The notes under the pieces are model-generated. The model was not told where the DNA came from, did no database searches, and saw only the letters and a list, made by a program, of their open reading frames with translations. Position numbers and translations under genes: made by a program. From positions 2,704,001-2,768,000 of the forward strand of contig JIAB01000001.1 in the NCBI GenBank assembly GCA_000687975.1: DNA of 64,000 bases, written 5' to 3'. Positions 32,178 to 41,310 of this stretch are shown in pieces. Within the stretch, counting starts at the first letter, position 1. Each line of letters begins with the position of its first letter. The stretch is from Lachnospiraceae bacterium AC2031. GTDB taxonomy: Bacteria; Bacillota; Clostridia; Lachnospirales; Lachnospiraceae.

Positions 32178-33908
32178 ATGAAAGAAAATTTGAAGAAGAT
32201 GGCCAGTTACTATCGGCCATACATGGGAACGTTTTTACTCGATATGTTCTTTGCATTTCTAGCATCGCTGATCAGTCTTGTGATCCCGCTGGTGGTAAGA
32301 TACATAACAACAAATGTTAGAACCTGGGATACAGCAACAGCTGAAAAGCAGATATTTATTCTTGGTGGAGTACTGATCGTACTCGTTCTTGTTCAGTTCG
32401 GTTCGAACTATTTCGTAACTAACATCGGCCATGTAATGGGCGCGAAGATGGAATATAACATGAGAGCTGAGATATTTAATCATTATCAGAAACTTTCATT
32501 CTCCTTCTTTGATGATCAGAAGGTTGGACAGCTGATGAGCCGTATCACTAGTGATCTTTTCGATATCACTGAGCTGCTTCATCATGGACCTGAAAACTTG
32601 GCGATATCATTTATCAAGATTGTGGGAGCGCTTATAATTCTTTCAAGCATCAGTGGATATCTTACAATCGCAGCATTTGTTCTGCTTCCGCTTATGTTTA
32701 TATATGCGTTCATTATGAACAGAAAGATGAAGCGTGCATTTAAGGAGAATCGAGTCCAGATCGCTGAGGTAAACACTCAGATAGAAGATAACCTTTCAGG
32801 GATTCGAGTCGTCAAGTCCTTCGCAAATGAGGAGATTGAAAACGAGAAGTTCAAGGTTGGAAATGATGGCTTCCTGAGAGCAAAGAAGCAGAGCTACTTC
32901 TACATGGGATTCTATCATTCAGGAATGTCGGCATTCACAATGCTGATAAATATCGTTGTCATTATGACAGGTGGAATCCTGATGTCGAAGGGTATGGTAA
33001 GGGTTGAAGATTTCATAACATTCCTGCTCTATATAAATGTTTTCACTGATCCAATCAGGACATTGATTGATTTTGCCGAGTCTTTCCAGAATGGTTATTC
33101 TGGCTTTGAAAGATTTATGGAAATCCTGGCTATAGAGCCTGATATTCAGGATGCTCCAGATGCAAAGCCGCTTGAAAATGTAAAGGGCGATATAACATTT
33201 GACGATGTATCCTTTAAGTATAAGGACGGTCAGCACCGAGTCCTGAGACATATTAATCTGGATGTTAAGGCTGGTTCTTATGTGGCACTGGTTGGTTCAT
33301 CTGGTGGAGGTAAGACTACACTTTGCAGTCTGATTCCAAGATTCTACGAAGTTACGAAGGGCAGCATTAGGATTGACGGTAAGGATATTCGTGATGTGAC
33401 GATGAAGAGTCTTCGTCAGAATATCGGAATCGTTCAGCAGGATGTGTATCTTTTTGCCGGAACTGTATATGACAACATCCTTTATGGAAAGCCAGGGGCA
33501 ACAAGAGAAGAAGTTATTGAGGCCGCAAAGCAGGCAAATGCTCATGACTTCATTATGGAGCTTCCTAACGGCTACGAGACAGATATCGGTCAGCGAGGAA
33601 TTAAGCTGTCAGGTGGACAGAAGCAGAGACTTTCTATTGCCAGAGTCTTTCTGAAGAATCCGCCGATTCTGATCTTCGATGAGGCAACAAGTGCTCTTGA
33701 TAATGAGAGCGAGAATATCGTTAAGGAGTCTCTTGAAAGACTGGCTCATGACAGAACAACATTTGTTATTGCACATAGACTTTCAACAATCCGTAACGCT
33801 GAGGAAATCCTGGTACTCACGGACAAGGGAATCGAGGAAACAGGAACTCACGACGAACTGATGGCTCGTGACGGAATCTACGCACAGCTATACCGCTGGA
33901 CGAAATAA
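32178..33908 (+). CDS. ABC exporter, fused membrane and ATPase domains (multidrug type)
   Basis: A 576-residue half-transporter: six membrane segments in the first 310 residues, then an ATPase domain with Walker A GSSGGGKTT at 373-381, signature [15 protein letters not shown] from 477, Walker B ILIFDEATSALD and switch His in VIAHRLSTI. It would act as a homodimer exporting drugs, lipids or peptides. The ATG at 32178 follows TGGAGG (32166-32171). The only nearby promoter is upstream of the leader ORF and terminator, so expression probably depends on read-through. It is followed directly by repeat h and a Nudix gene. Confidence 0.92.
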   Translation: MKENLKKMASYYRPYMGTFLLDMFFAFLASLISLVIPLVVRYITTNVRTWDTATAEKQIFILGGVLIVLVLVQFGSNYFVTNIGHVMGAKMEYNMRAEIFNHYQKLSFSFFDDQKVGQLMSRITSDLFDITELLHHGPENLAISFIKIVGALIILSSISGYLTIAAFVLLPLMFIYAFIMNRKMKRAFKENRVQIAEVNTQIEDNLSGIRVVKSFANEEIENEKFKVGNDGFLRAKKQSYFYMGFYHSGMSAFTMLINIVVIMTGGILMSKGMVRVEDFITFLLYINVFTDPIRTLIDFAESFQNGYSGFERFMEILAIEPDIQDAPDAKPLENVKGDITFDDVSFKYKDGQHRVLRHINLDVKAGSYVALVGSSGGGKTTLCSLIPRFYEVTKGSIRIDGKDIRDVTMKSLRQNIGIVQQDVYLFAGTVYDNILYGKPGATREEVIEAAKQANAHDFIMELPNGYETDIGQRGIKLSGGQKQRLSIARVFLKNPPILIFDEATSALDNESENIVKESLERLAHDRTTFVIAHRLSTIRNAEEILVLTDKGIEETGTHDELMARDGIYAQLYRWTK

Positions 33909-33909
33909 A

Positions 33910-33958
33910 GTGCAGCGGGGTCCGTCCCCACTGCACCGAGGTCTGTCCCCAGCTGCAC
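33910..33958. repeat. 49-nt hairpin repeat element h
   Basis: GTGCAGCGGGG-TCCGT-CCCCACTGCAC followed by the 22-nt half unit ending CAGCTGCAC. It starts two bases after the exporter's stop codon and ends just before the next ribosome site. Confidence 0.88.
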
Positions 33959-33975
33959 CAACAAAGGAGAATAGA

Positions 33976-34458
33976 ATGAAACAACCGGAAATAACAACTC
34001 TATGTTATATAGAGAAGGATGGAAAATACCTTATGATGCACCGAGTCAAGAAGGATCGTGACATCAATAAAGATAAGTATATCGGCGTGGGAGGCCATTT
34101 TGAATATGGCGAAAGTCCTGATGATTGCCTGAAGCGTGAGGTGATGGAAGAGACAGGACTTACCCTCCTGGAATACAAGCCACGCGGTATAGTTACATTT
34201 ATATATGGTGATAAAGAAAAGCCTGAAGAGAGAATTGTGGAATACATGCATCTCTACACAGCCACAAAGTTTGAAGGTGAACTGATCGACTGTGATGAAG
34301 GCGAGCTGGAGTGGATAGACAAGTCAGCGGTCTATGATCTTCCTATATGGGAAGGTGACAAGATATTTTTCAGACTGCTTGAAGAGAGAAGCGATTACTT
34401 CTCTCTGAAGCTTGTTTATTCAGAAACTGATGAATTGATAGAGGTTGACATAAATTAG
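33976..34458 (+). CDS. Nudix hydrolase (8-oxo-dGTPase-like)
   Basis: A 160-residue Nudix enzyme; the 23-residue box at 40-62 contains G40, E46, REVMEE and the closing G61. The layout (TTLCYIEKDGKYLMMHR, then the box, then WIDKSAVYDLPIWEGDKIFF) matches MutT/8-oxo-dGTP diphosphatase-like proteins that hydrolyse damaged nucleotides. AAAGGAGA (33964-33971) supports the ATG at 33976; the longer frame upstream translates repeat h. It opens a long same-strand series of closely spaced genes running to 48233. Confidence 0.88.
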   Translation: MKQPEITTLCYIEKDGKYLMMHRVKKDRDINKDKYIGVGGHFEYGESPDDCLKREVMEETGLTLLEYKPRGIVTFIYGDKEKPEERIVEYMHLYTATKFEGELIDCDEGELEWIDKSAVYDLPIWEGDKIFFRLLEERSDYFSLKLVYSETDELIEVDIN

Positions 34459-34469
34459 AGGAGAATAAA

Positions 34470-35000
34470 ATGAGATTAAGACAATATAAGCCATGTGATG
34501 CGGCAAAGATAATTGAGTGGAGTAAAGAAAAAGAGACCTTTGAGCTCTGGGGAGGAGAAATTATTGGTGAGTATCCTATCACAGAGGAAATTCTAAATAA
34601 GGTTTACATAAATCAAAACGGACTATGCGAAGAACCGGATAATTTCTATCCAATGACCGCCCTCGAAGGAGATGAGGTGATAGGCCATTTCATTATGAGG
34701 TACATAAATAAAGATGCAAAAAAACTCCGATTCGGATGGGTTATAGTAGATGCAGAAAGAAGAGGACAGCATATTGGACAGAACATGCTTAGACTCGGCC
34801 TTAAGTATGCATTTGAAATCCTTGGAGTTGATAAGGTAACCATAGGAGTTTTTGAGAACAATGTACCCGCTTACAAATGTTATCTCTCCACTGGATTTCA
34901 TAAGCCATCTGAGCTGCCTGATTCTTTCCAGGAAGTAAATGGTGAAAAGTGGAAGGTAGTTGAACTGGAGATAACCAGGGAGGACTATACTTCCCAATAA
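34470..35000 (+). CDS. GNAT-family N-acetyltransferase
   Basis: A 176-residue GNAT of the RimL-like type: FGWVIVDAERRGQHIGQNMLRLGLKYAF is the coenzyme site and VFENNVPAYKCYLSTGF the typical C-terminal helix/strand. It begins 11 nt after the Nudix gene with a GAGGAG ribosome site. The substrate is unknown. Such GNATs often acetylate small amines or protein N-termini. Confidence 0.87.
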   Translation: MRLRQYKPCDAAKIIEWSKEKETFELWGGEIIGEYPITEEILNKVYINQNGLCEEPDNFYPMTALEGDEVIGHFIMRYINKDAKKLRFGWVIVDAERRGQHIGQNMLRLGLKYAFEILGVDKVTIGVFENNVPAYKCYLSTGFHKPSELPDSFQEVNGEKWKVVELEITREDYTSQ

Positions 35001-35019
35001 GAAAGAATAGTGGGAGTAT

Positions 35020-35496
35020 ATGATAGTTTCATTTGATCTTGACGATACATTATATGTTGCGCCACCAAAGTTTAAGATTGAGAAGGAACCAGGGTTTCCA
35101 TGGAAGTATATATATAAAGAAAGACTTCGTCTGGGAACAAAGGAGCTTTTCGAAAGACTTCAGTCAGAAGGAATCGAAACATGGATTTATACCACGTCCT
35201 TCAGATCGGAAAAATATATCAGAGGACTTTTTCGTCATTACGGAATAAAGGTGGGACAGGTAATCAACGGAAGCAGGCATATGCGCGAGGTTCAGGGAGA
35301 TAAGAAGGAACCGATGCCATCTAAGCTTCCAGGTAGATATAGGATCAGCCTTCATATTGATGATGATGTGAGTGTTTATCAGAATGGAAAAACCTATGGA
35401 TTTAAGGTATTCCTCGTGGGACCTCCAGATGATCAGTGGGTTGAAAAGATTATGGAAGAAGTCCATAGGATCAAGGCAAGAGAAGATAGGAAATAA
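35020..35496 (+). CDS. Small HAD-superfamily phosphohydrolase-like protein
   Basis: A 158-residue HAD-fold protein. Motif I is MIVSFDLDDTLY with the nucleophile Asp6 and acid Asp8; motif II TTS is in WIYTTSFRSEKYI; motif IV is HIDDDVSVY. The cap is minimal. Substrate unknown; similar small HAD proteins occur next to Nudix genes in Clostridia. An 81-nt gap follows, containing a TATAAT-like sequence (about 35542-35547) that might be part of an internal promoter. Confidence 0.75.
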   Translation: MIVSFDLDDTLYVAPPKFKIEKEPGFPWKYIYKERLRLGTKELFERLQSEGIETWIYTTSFRSEKYIRGLFRHYGIKVGQVINGSRHMREVQGDKKEPMPSKLPGRYRISLHIDDDVSVYQNGKTYGFKVFLVGPPDDQWVEKIMEEVHRIKAREDRK

Positions 35497-35577
35497 CATA
35501 GCTTTATACTAATAATATATACAAAAAATATGTACGAAAGGCTATAATTTAGGAAGCGAACGAATGAGGTTTGAAAT

Positions 35578-36159
35578 ATGATATTTGAAGAACGAATATA
35601 TCCTCTTGGTGACAAGAAACTCATGCTTCGTAGTGCAACTGAAGCAGACGCTGAGATGCTTCAAAGTTACATTAAAACAGTAACCGGTGAGACCAGATTT
35701 CTGATGTGTGAATCGGACGAAATGAATATCACCGCAGAAGACGAACTGGAGTTCATCAAGGCACATCTAGAATCACCGGGTGAGATGCTTATTGTTGGTT
35801 TCATTGTTGAAGATGAAGACAACGAAAGGCGTGAAGTTTACGTCGGCAACTGCTCCTTTGAAAGAGTCGGAGGAAGTCGTAGATATGCGCACCGAGCTGG
35901 AATTGGTATAGCTCTTTATCAAAAGTATACGGGACTTGGAATAGGCAAGCAGATGCTTCGTGCCCTCCTGGAAGAAATCAAGTCCCAAGGTTATGAGCAG
36001 GCAGAACTTACTGTTGTTGGTGGAAACGAAAGAGCCATCCATTTATATGAAAGCTTTGGCTTCACAGAATATGGAAGGCTTAGAAACGCCAACAAGTATG
36101 ACGACGGAACTTATGCAGACGACATACTGATGGTGAAGACATTTGGCCAGAATGATTAA
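35578..36159 (+). CDS. GNAT-family N-acetyltransferase
   Basis: A 193-residue GNAT: IGIALYQKYTGLGIGKQMLRALLEEI is motif A and VVGGNERAIHLYESFGFTEYGRLRNA the C-terminal motif. The N-terminal VYVGNCSFERVG is the central strand. It resembles SpeG/RimI-like enzymes, but the substrate cannot be assigned. It lies in the GNAT/Nudix series, 31 nt before the NudC-like gene. Confidence 0.87.
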   Translation: MIFEERIYPLGDKKLMLRSATEADAEMLQSYIKTVTGETRFLMCESDEMNITAEDELEFIKAHLESPGEMLIVGFIVEDEDNERREVYVGNCSFERVGGSRRYAHRAGIGIALYQKYTGLGIGKQMLRALLEEIKSQGYEQAELTVVGGNERAIHLYESFGFTEYGRLRNANKYDDGTYADDILMVKTFGQND

Positions 36160-36190
36160 TTGAAACTTGAGCTATAAAATGGAGGTAGAC

Positions 36191-37030
36191 ATGATACAGG
36201 ATATTGCTCCAAGTAAGATGGACAATAGTTTTAAGAATTATCAGATAAGAGAAGAGGATAACCTGATTATCTTTGATAAAGAAGGAAAGACTTTCGTTCA
36301 AGAAAAGAATGACAAGGTAGCTTTTGCCAGTGGCGCAAGTATTAAAGAGGAAGAGGCTATATATCTCTTCTCCGTAGATGACAAGCGTTATTTCTTATTA
36401 AATGCTGAGGATATTGATTATGATAAATACTTAGCAGAAGGCTTTACTTCTTATACTATCCGTGAAGTTCGTGACAGATTCTCAGGAGTGGATGATGTTA
36501 ACGTATTTGTTACATTCACCGCGTATCATCTATGGAAATGGTATTCAGACAATAGGTTCTGCGGAAAGTGCGGAAAGCCACTTTCGAGAGGTGACAAGGA
36601 GCGCGCTCTCATTTGTTCTGAATGTGGAAATGTGATCTACCCTCGAATTAATCCAGCAGTAATAGTTGGAGTAACAAAAGGCGACTCAATACTTCTTACC
36701 CGTTATCGCAGAGGATATGCTCATAACGCTCTGGTTGCTGGTTTCACTGAGATTGGTGAAACCTTGGAAGAAACGGTAGCCCGTGAGGTGATGGAAGAAA
36801 CTGGAGTAAAAGTAAAGAATATCAGATATTACAAATCCCAGCCATGGGGAATGGCACAGGATATGCTGGTGGGATTCTACTGCGACGCTGATGGTGATGG
36901 CGAGATCCATATGGATGCAGACGAACTGAAATATGCCGAGTGGGTTAAGAGAGAAGATATTGAACTTCAACCGAATAACCTGAGTCTTACTAATGAGATG
37001 ATGCGAATGTTTAAGGAAGGGAAAAGGTGA
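36191..37030 (+). CDS. nudC: NudC-like NADH pyrophosphatase
   Basis: A 279-residue zinc-ribbon Nudix hydrolase that would split NAD(H) to NMN(H) and AMP, and in some relatives removes NAD caps from RNA. The zinc ribbon has Cys124, Cys127, Cys142 and Cys145; the Nudix box spans 184-206 (GFTEIGETLEE...REVMEETG), followed by SQPWGMAQDM, which corresponds to the family's SQPWPFPxS motif with its second half altered. The ATG at 36191 has GGAGGT at 36181-36186. The genes for PnuC and NadR lie a few kilobases downstream on the same strand, so NMN or NR recycling into NAD fits. Confidence 0.88.
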   Translation: MIQDIAPSKMDNSFKNYQIREEDNLIIFDKEGKTFVQEKNDKVAFASGASIKEEEAIYLFSVDDKRYFLLNAEDIDYDKYLAEGFTSYTIREVRDRFSGVDDVNVFVTFTAYHLWKWYSDNRFCGKCGKPLSRGDKERALICSECGNVIYPRINPAVIVGVTKGDSILLTRYRRGYAHNALVAGFTEIGETLEETVAREVMEETGVKVKNIRYYKSQPWGMAQDMLVGFYCDADGDGEIHMDADELKYAEWVKREDIELQPNNLSLTNEMMRMFKEGKR

Positions 37031-37035
37031 CGCGT

Positions 37036-37518
37036 ATGGAGATAGTTTATAAGAAATTATCAGAAAAGGAACTGGATACTATAATTGCTATGAGAATAAA
37101 TCAGCTGACTGAGGAGTATACTTCAGAAGGCAGAACAGTACCAGAAGGCGTCAATCTTGAAGAAGCACTTAAAGATTTCTATGTGAGAAATATGGCAGCT
37201 GGAACATACGTTTCATGGCTTGCAATAGATAAGGATGCTGACGATAAGATAGTAGGAACAAGTGGTATGTCATTTGCTGAGAAGCCACCTTACTTCACTT
37301 GTACATCTGGAAAGCTTGGAATCCTGTCTAGCATGTATACAGATCCAAACTATAGAAGACTTGGGATTGCAACTCAGCTTTTAGATAGAGTAGTAAAGGA
37401 AGCAAAGGACTACGGCTGTGGAACTATTTACATCACAGCTTCAGATATGGGTGTTAAGCTTTATACAGCTTATGGCTTTAAGAAAAATGGTAACTTTATG
37501 CAGTATAACTTCACTTAA
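37036..37518 (+). CDS. GNAT-family N-acetyltransferase
   Basis: A 160-residue GNAT: ILSSMYTDPNYRRLGIATQLLDRVVKEA is the acetyl-CoA-binding motif and YITASDMGVKLYTAYGFKKNG the closing part. The ATG at 37036 is chosen for its AAAGG at 37023-37027; a GTG at 37027 would overlap the NudC stop. It is tightly packed between nudC and another GNAT. Confidence 0.85.
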   Translation: MEIVYKKLSEKELDTIIAMRINQLTEEYTSEGRTVPEGVNLEEALKDFYVRNMAAGTYVSWLAIDKDADDKIVGTSGMSFAEKPPYFTCTSGKLGILSSMYTDPNYRRLGIATQLLDRVVKEAKDYGCGTIYITASDMGVKLYTAYGFKKNGNFMQYNFT

Positions 37519-37536
37519 AAAGGACATCAAAGGATT

Positions 37537-38340
37537 ATGGATTTTAAACAGATCAGATACTTGGAAAAGATAGCCGCAGATGGACATAAGGCTCTTGAGA
37601 TAGAAGAATATAAGGACTGGGAACTGAGGTTCTCAAAGGGATACACAAGTCGTGCCAATTCTATAAGGCTAATGTCGGATCCCATAGAAGAGATAGATTC
37701 TGAAGTAGAGGGTAAACTAGCATATGCAGAGGCTGAATATGCGAAAAGAGGACTTCCTACAATTTTCAAACTAACTGATGCAGATAAGACATTTTCTGAT
37801 TATCTTGAAAGTCGTGGCTACACAGTGAATCAGCCAACGGATGTGATGATACTTACTCTTGATGGAGCGGATTATCTGCTTAAGTTATCTGAAAATGTAA
37901 ATGATATGGTTAGTTCCATAGTTACTATTTCAGGAGATGTGAATCTTAGTACTACACCAGAAGGATGGTTCGAACCTTACTTCGAATTTGAAGAAATGAC
38001 AGATAAAGCCCAGCAGGAATTATGTAAACTAATTCATTCGAATGTAACTATTGATAAGACCTATATCAAGATACTGCAGAAAGGTCGTGTGGTTGCAGTT
38101 GCATCACTTGCTACAGAGGATGGATACAGCCTTCTTCATAACGTAGTTGTTGACCCGACTCTTAGAGGTCAGGGACTTGGCAAGAAGCTTTGTTATACAG
38201 CTATCTCAGCTTCAAAATCTCAGGAAGCGGATTACTCATATCTTCAGGTGATCGAGTCGAATGAGGTTGCCCTTAATCTTTATAAGAAGTTGGGTTACGA
38301 GAAGCTTTATACATATTGGTATATGAAAAAAGAAAACTAA
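37537..38340 (+). CDS. GNAT acetyltransferase with extended N-terminal domain
   Basis: A 267-residue protein in which the C-terminal half is a clear GNAT (LLHNVVVDPTLRGQGLGKKLCYTAISASKSQEADYSYLQVIESNEVALNLYKKLGY). The N-terminal half (about 1-130) resembles a degenerate second GNAT fold, as in two-domain GNATs that act on larger substrates. The ribosome site AAAGGA is at 37520-37525 (spacing longer than ideal). Substrate unknown. Confidence 0.85.
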   Translation: MDFKQIRYLEKIAADGHKALEIEEYKDWELRFSKGYTSRANSIRLMSDPIEEIDSEVEGKLAYAEAEYAKRGLPTIFKLTDADKTFSDYLESRGYTVNQPTDVMILTLDGADYLLKLSENVNDMVSSIVTISGDVNLSTTPEGWFEPYFEFEEMTDKAQQELCKLIHSNVTIDKTYIKILQKGRVVAVASLATEDGYSLLHNVVVDPTLRGQGLGKKLCYTAISASKSQEADYSYLQVIESNEVALNLYKKLGYEKLYTYWYMKKEN

Positions 38341-38363
38341 GAAATCCAGGTGGAGGAATAAAT

Positions 38364-39386
38364 ATGGAATTATGGGACTTATATGATCGAGACGGAAATA
38401 AAACAGGAGAAACCTGGGAGAGAAAATTCGGAAACTTTCAACATATTCCTGAGGGAAGATATCATATGGTTGTAGACATTCTGGTTCAGCATGTTGATGG
38501 TACATATCTTCTTACAAAAAGGGATATGAGCAAGGATGTATATCCTGGATACTGGGAAGCAAGTGCAGGTGGTTCTGCTGTATCAGGTGAAGAACCACTT
38601 GAAGCAGCAAAGAGAGAACTATTAGAGGAGACAGGGCTTACGGCTCTCAGTTTCGAACTCGTGAGTCATACATTTAGAGAACCAAGTCATAGCATGTTTT
38701 ATTCATACCTTGCAAAAGTTGATGCAGATAAGAATTCTGTGGTTCTTCAGGAAGGCGAAACTGTTGAATATAAGTGGGTAGATGGTAGAGGATTTCTTGA
38801 CTACGTTGAGTCAGATCTAGCTATCCAGACTCATAATAACAGATATAAGGATATTATCCTGAAAATAAGAAAAGAACTTGGTATTACAGAAGGAAAAAAC
38901 ATGAATATTACATTTGACATAGCAAATAAAAGTGATATCGATGAGCTGGTCCGCCTTAGGATAGCTTATATGATAGATGATTTCGGCAGCGTTACTGATG
39001 AAGAAAGAGCTGGAATGGAAAAGCAGCTGCCAGACTATTTTGAAAGGAAACTCGGAACCGAGCTGGTGGCATTTGTGGCACGAGATGGTGAGAAGATTGT
39101 ATCCGTTGCATATCTTCATATCATCGAGATGCCCGCAAACTCTATTCTCCTAACCGGCCTTTTCGGAGATGTTCTCAGTGTTTACACAGAACCAGAATAC
39201 CGTGGCCAGGGCCTTTGCACAAAGCTTATGCAGGACCTGGTGGAGTATGGCAGAAACAGAGGACTTGGACGTATAGATCTTCTAGCTACTGATGAGGGCT
39301 ATCCAATATACGAAAAGGTTGGTTTCAAAGAGACAGAAGCTAGATACAGAAGTATGAAACTATATTTCGAAAAGGTGAGATTTTAA
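38364..39386 (+). CDS. Nudix-GNAT fusion protein
   Basis: A 340-residue two-domain protein. Residues 1-175 form a Nudix domain resembling isopentenyl-diphosphate isomerase-like/YfcD Nudix proteins (MELWDLYDRDGNKTGE start, box at about 69-92 with RELLEETGL). Residues 180-340 form a GNAT domain with RGQG at 280-283 (TEPEYRGQGLCTKLMQDLVEYG) and PIYEKVGF. The connecting sequence KELGITEGKNMN is short and in frame, so this is a true fusion, not two genes. The ATG at 38364 follows TGGAGG (38351-38356). How hydrolysis and acetylation would be linked is unknown. Confidence 0.88.
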   Translation: MELWDLYDRDGNKTGETWERKFGNFQHIPEGRYHMVVDILVQHVDGTYLLTKRDMSKDVYPGYWEASAGGSAVSGEEPLEAAKRELLEETGLTALSFELVSHTFREPSHSMFYSYLAKVDADKNSVVLQEGETVEYKWVDGRGFLDYVESDLAIQTHNNRYKDIILKIRKELGITEGKNMNITFDIANKSDIDELVRLRIAYMIDDFGSVTDEERAGMEKQLPDYFERKLGTELVAFVARDGEKIVSVAYLHIIEMPANSILLTGLFGDVLSVYTEPEYRGQGLCTKLMQDLVEYGRNRGLGRIDLLATDEGYPIYEKVGFKETEARYRSMKLYFEKVRF

Positions 39387-39423
39387 ACTATTTCGAATAC
39401 TTGAATAATTGGAGGATAGAACT

Positions 39424-40476
39424 ATGGATTTAATGCTTATTGTTGGTTCTGGCGCTGTAGGTAAGATGACAGTTGGCCAGGAGTTAATGAAAATAACTGA
39501 TTTCAGACTCTTTCATAATCATATGATGATCGAGCCAGTTATCGAAATCTTTGGAAGATTTAATGGGGCTCTCGTAAATAAGCTCCGCGATGATATCTTC
39601 GAAGAGTTTATGAAGACAAATTATCAGGGCATGATCTTCACTTACATGTGGGCCTTTGATATGCAGTGGGATTGGGACTATGTTAATTCACTTAAGGATA
39701 AGTTCGAGGCAACAGGCGGAACCTTCTACTGTGTTGAGCTGGTGGCAGATCAGGCTGTAAGAATCGAGAGAAATAAAACTGAGAATCGACTTAAGAACAA
39801 GGCGTCCAAGCGAGACCTTGTGGCATCTCAGGACAGAATGGTGAGAGAGGAATCCAAGTATCGCATCGTAAGTAATGAGGGTGAGGTTCCATTTGAAAAC
39901 TACATGAAGATCGATAACACAAACCTGGAGCCGGATGTGGTTGCGAAGATGATAAAGGAACATTTTAATTTGCCAGGTATCGGACTAAATGAACTTATGA
40001 ACCGAACCTATCTTGAAGAGGTGACTGAGAACGAGCTGGAGATGGTTCACAAGATGCAGGTTGAAAGCTTTATGCCTTTATACGAAAAGTACCATGATGA
40101 AATGTCACCTGCCCTGGAGAGCTTAGAAAAAATCAAGGCTAGATTTGACATTCCTAACAGAAAGTATTTCTTCATCAATAAGGACGGTGCAAGAGCAGGT
40201 GTTATCAATCTTGGACATAATGATCCGAATGAAAAGAAGGAATCCTTCATCAGTCCGATCTTTGTGCTTCCAAGATACCAGAATCAAGGCATCGGATATG
40301 TGGCAATCCAGAAGGCATTTGAGATGTATCCAGAAGTTACAACCTGGAAGCTAGAGACCATCCTGCAGGAAGAGAGAAACTGCTATCTGTATGAGAAATG
40401 TGGCTTCAAGCGTTTTGGAGAAGAGCACGTTGTTAACGACAAGCTGACACTCATCATGTATGAACTAAACAAATAA
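39424..40476 (+). CDS. P-loop kinase-like - GNAT fusion protein
   Basis: A 350-residue protein. Residues 1-180 form a small P-loop NTPase/kinase-like domain with Walker A GSGAVGKMT at 8-16 and a lid-like arginine region (RIERNKTENRLKNKASKRD); residues 195-350 form a GNAT domain (ISPIFVLPRYQNQGIGYVAIQKAFE, with the loop from Arg284, then CYLYEKCGFKRFGEE). AAA_33-type kinases phosphorylate small molecules, antibiotics or nucleosides. The ATG at 39424 has GGAGG at 39411-39415. This is the second fusion to GNAT in a row. Confidence 0.85.
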   Translation: MDLMLIVGSGAVGKMTVGQELMKITDFRLFHNHMMIEPVIEIFGRFNGALVNKLRDDIFEEFMKTNYQGMIFTYMWAFDMQWDWDYVNSLKDKFEATGGTFYCVELVADQAVRIERNKTENRLKNKASKRDLVASQDRMVREESKYRIVSNEGEVPFENYMKIDNTNLEPDVVAKMIKEHFNLPGIGLNELMNRTYLEEVTENELEMVHKMQVESFMPLYEKYHDEMSPALESLEKIKARFDIPNRKYFFINKDGARAGVINLGHNDPNEKKESFISPIFVLPRYQNQGIGYVAIQKAFEMYPEVTTWKLETILQEERNCYLYEKCGFKRFGEEHVVNDKLTLIMYELNK

Positions 40477-40491
40477 TAAGGACTTAAACAT

Positions 40492-41295
40492 ATGAATAAT
40501 AAAGATATATTACAGATTGCCATGGCGCAGTCTGCAGAAGATATAGGCTGTAAGGTCGAAGACTTTACTAAAACAGAAAATGTAATCTGCACCTATAATA
40601 AGGGCGAAAAGGCTAGGCTCTATATAAAGCCTGGTGTGATAGGAAACTTTGTTTCTTATGGTAGTAATGTGGTTGCATCTGTTCAGGATGATATCAGAGA
40701 TATAACGGAAGAATATTTAAAGAGATTTGAATTCTATCACCTCTTTGAATCACCAAATATGAACTGGTTGAGTGAAAAACTCTCCCCTTTAGGTTACGGC
40801 GTTTGCTTTATGGCAGAGTACTATCTGCCAGATAAAGATAACTTCTATGACAAGGGTATTGTGAGACCTTTAGTTTCAGAATATGAGCTTCGTGTTCTTG
40901 AGCAGAAGGACTTTGCTGAACTGTACCTTCCTGAGTGGGGCAATGCACTATGCGAAGAAAGAAAAGAGCTTGATGTTCTGGGAGCGGGAGCATACAAGGA
41001 CGGAAAACTTGTAGGACTTGCAGGATGTTCGGCGGACTGCGATGATATGTGGCAGATAGGAGTTGATGTGCTGCCTGAGTGTAGAAGGGGAGGCATAGCA
41101 TCGGCGCTTACATCAAAGCTTGCTTCAGAAATCTTTGCCAGGGGCAAAGTACCATTTTATTGTTCAGCATGGTCCAATATCCGTTCGGTTAGAAACGCAG
41201 TTAAATGTGGATTCATACCTGCATGGGTAGAGATGACCATAAAGCCACTAAGTTTTATAAATGAGTTGAACGAAGAAGAGAAGGTTCAGGTTTAA
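40492..41295 (+). CDS. GNAT acetyltransferase with extended N-terminal domain
   Basis: A 267-residue protein with a C-terminal GNAT domain (WQIGVDVLPECRRGGIASALTSKLASEIFARGKVPFYCSAWSNIRSVRNAVKCGFIPAW) and a 130-residue N-terminal region that may be a degenerate second GNAT fold. The motif A loop RRGGIA is intact. The gene is packed 15 nt after the kinase-GNAT fusion and 15 nt before pnuC. The substrate is unknown. Confidence 0.85.
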   Translation: MNNKDILQIAMAQSAEDIGCKVEDFTKTENVICTYNKGEKARLYIKPGVIGNFVSYGSNVVASVQDDIRDITEEYLKRFEFYHLFESPNMNWLSEKLSPLGYGVCFMAEYYLPDKDNFYDKGIVRPLVSEYELRVLEQKDFAELYLPEWGNALCEERKELDVLGAGAYKDGKLVGLAGCSADCDDMWQIGVDVLPECRRGGIASALTSKLASEIFARGKVPFYCSAWSNIRSVRNAVKCGFIPAWVEMTIKPLSFINELNEEEKVQV

Positions 41296-41310
41296 ATCAA
41301 GGGGGAGCAA

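Noticed and set aside
33868-33975. Nudix gene starting inside the exporter gene
   Set aside because: The upstream part is exporter sequence in another frame plus repeat h; AAAGGAGA precedes 33976.
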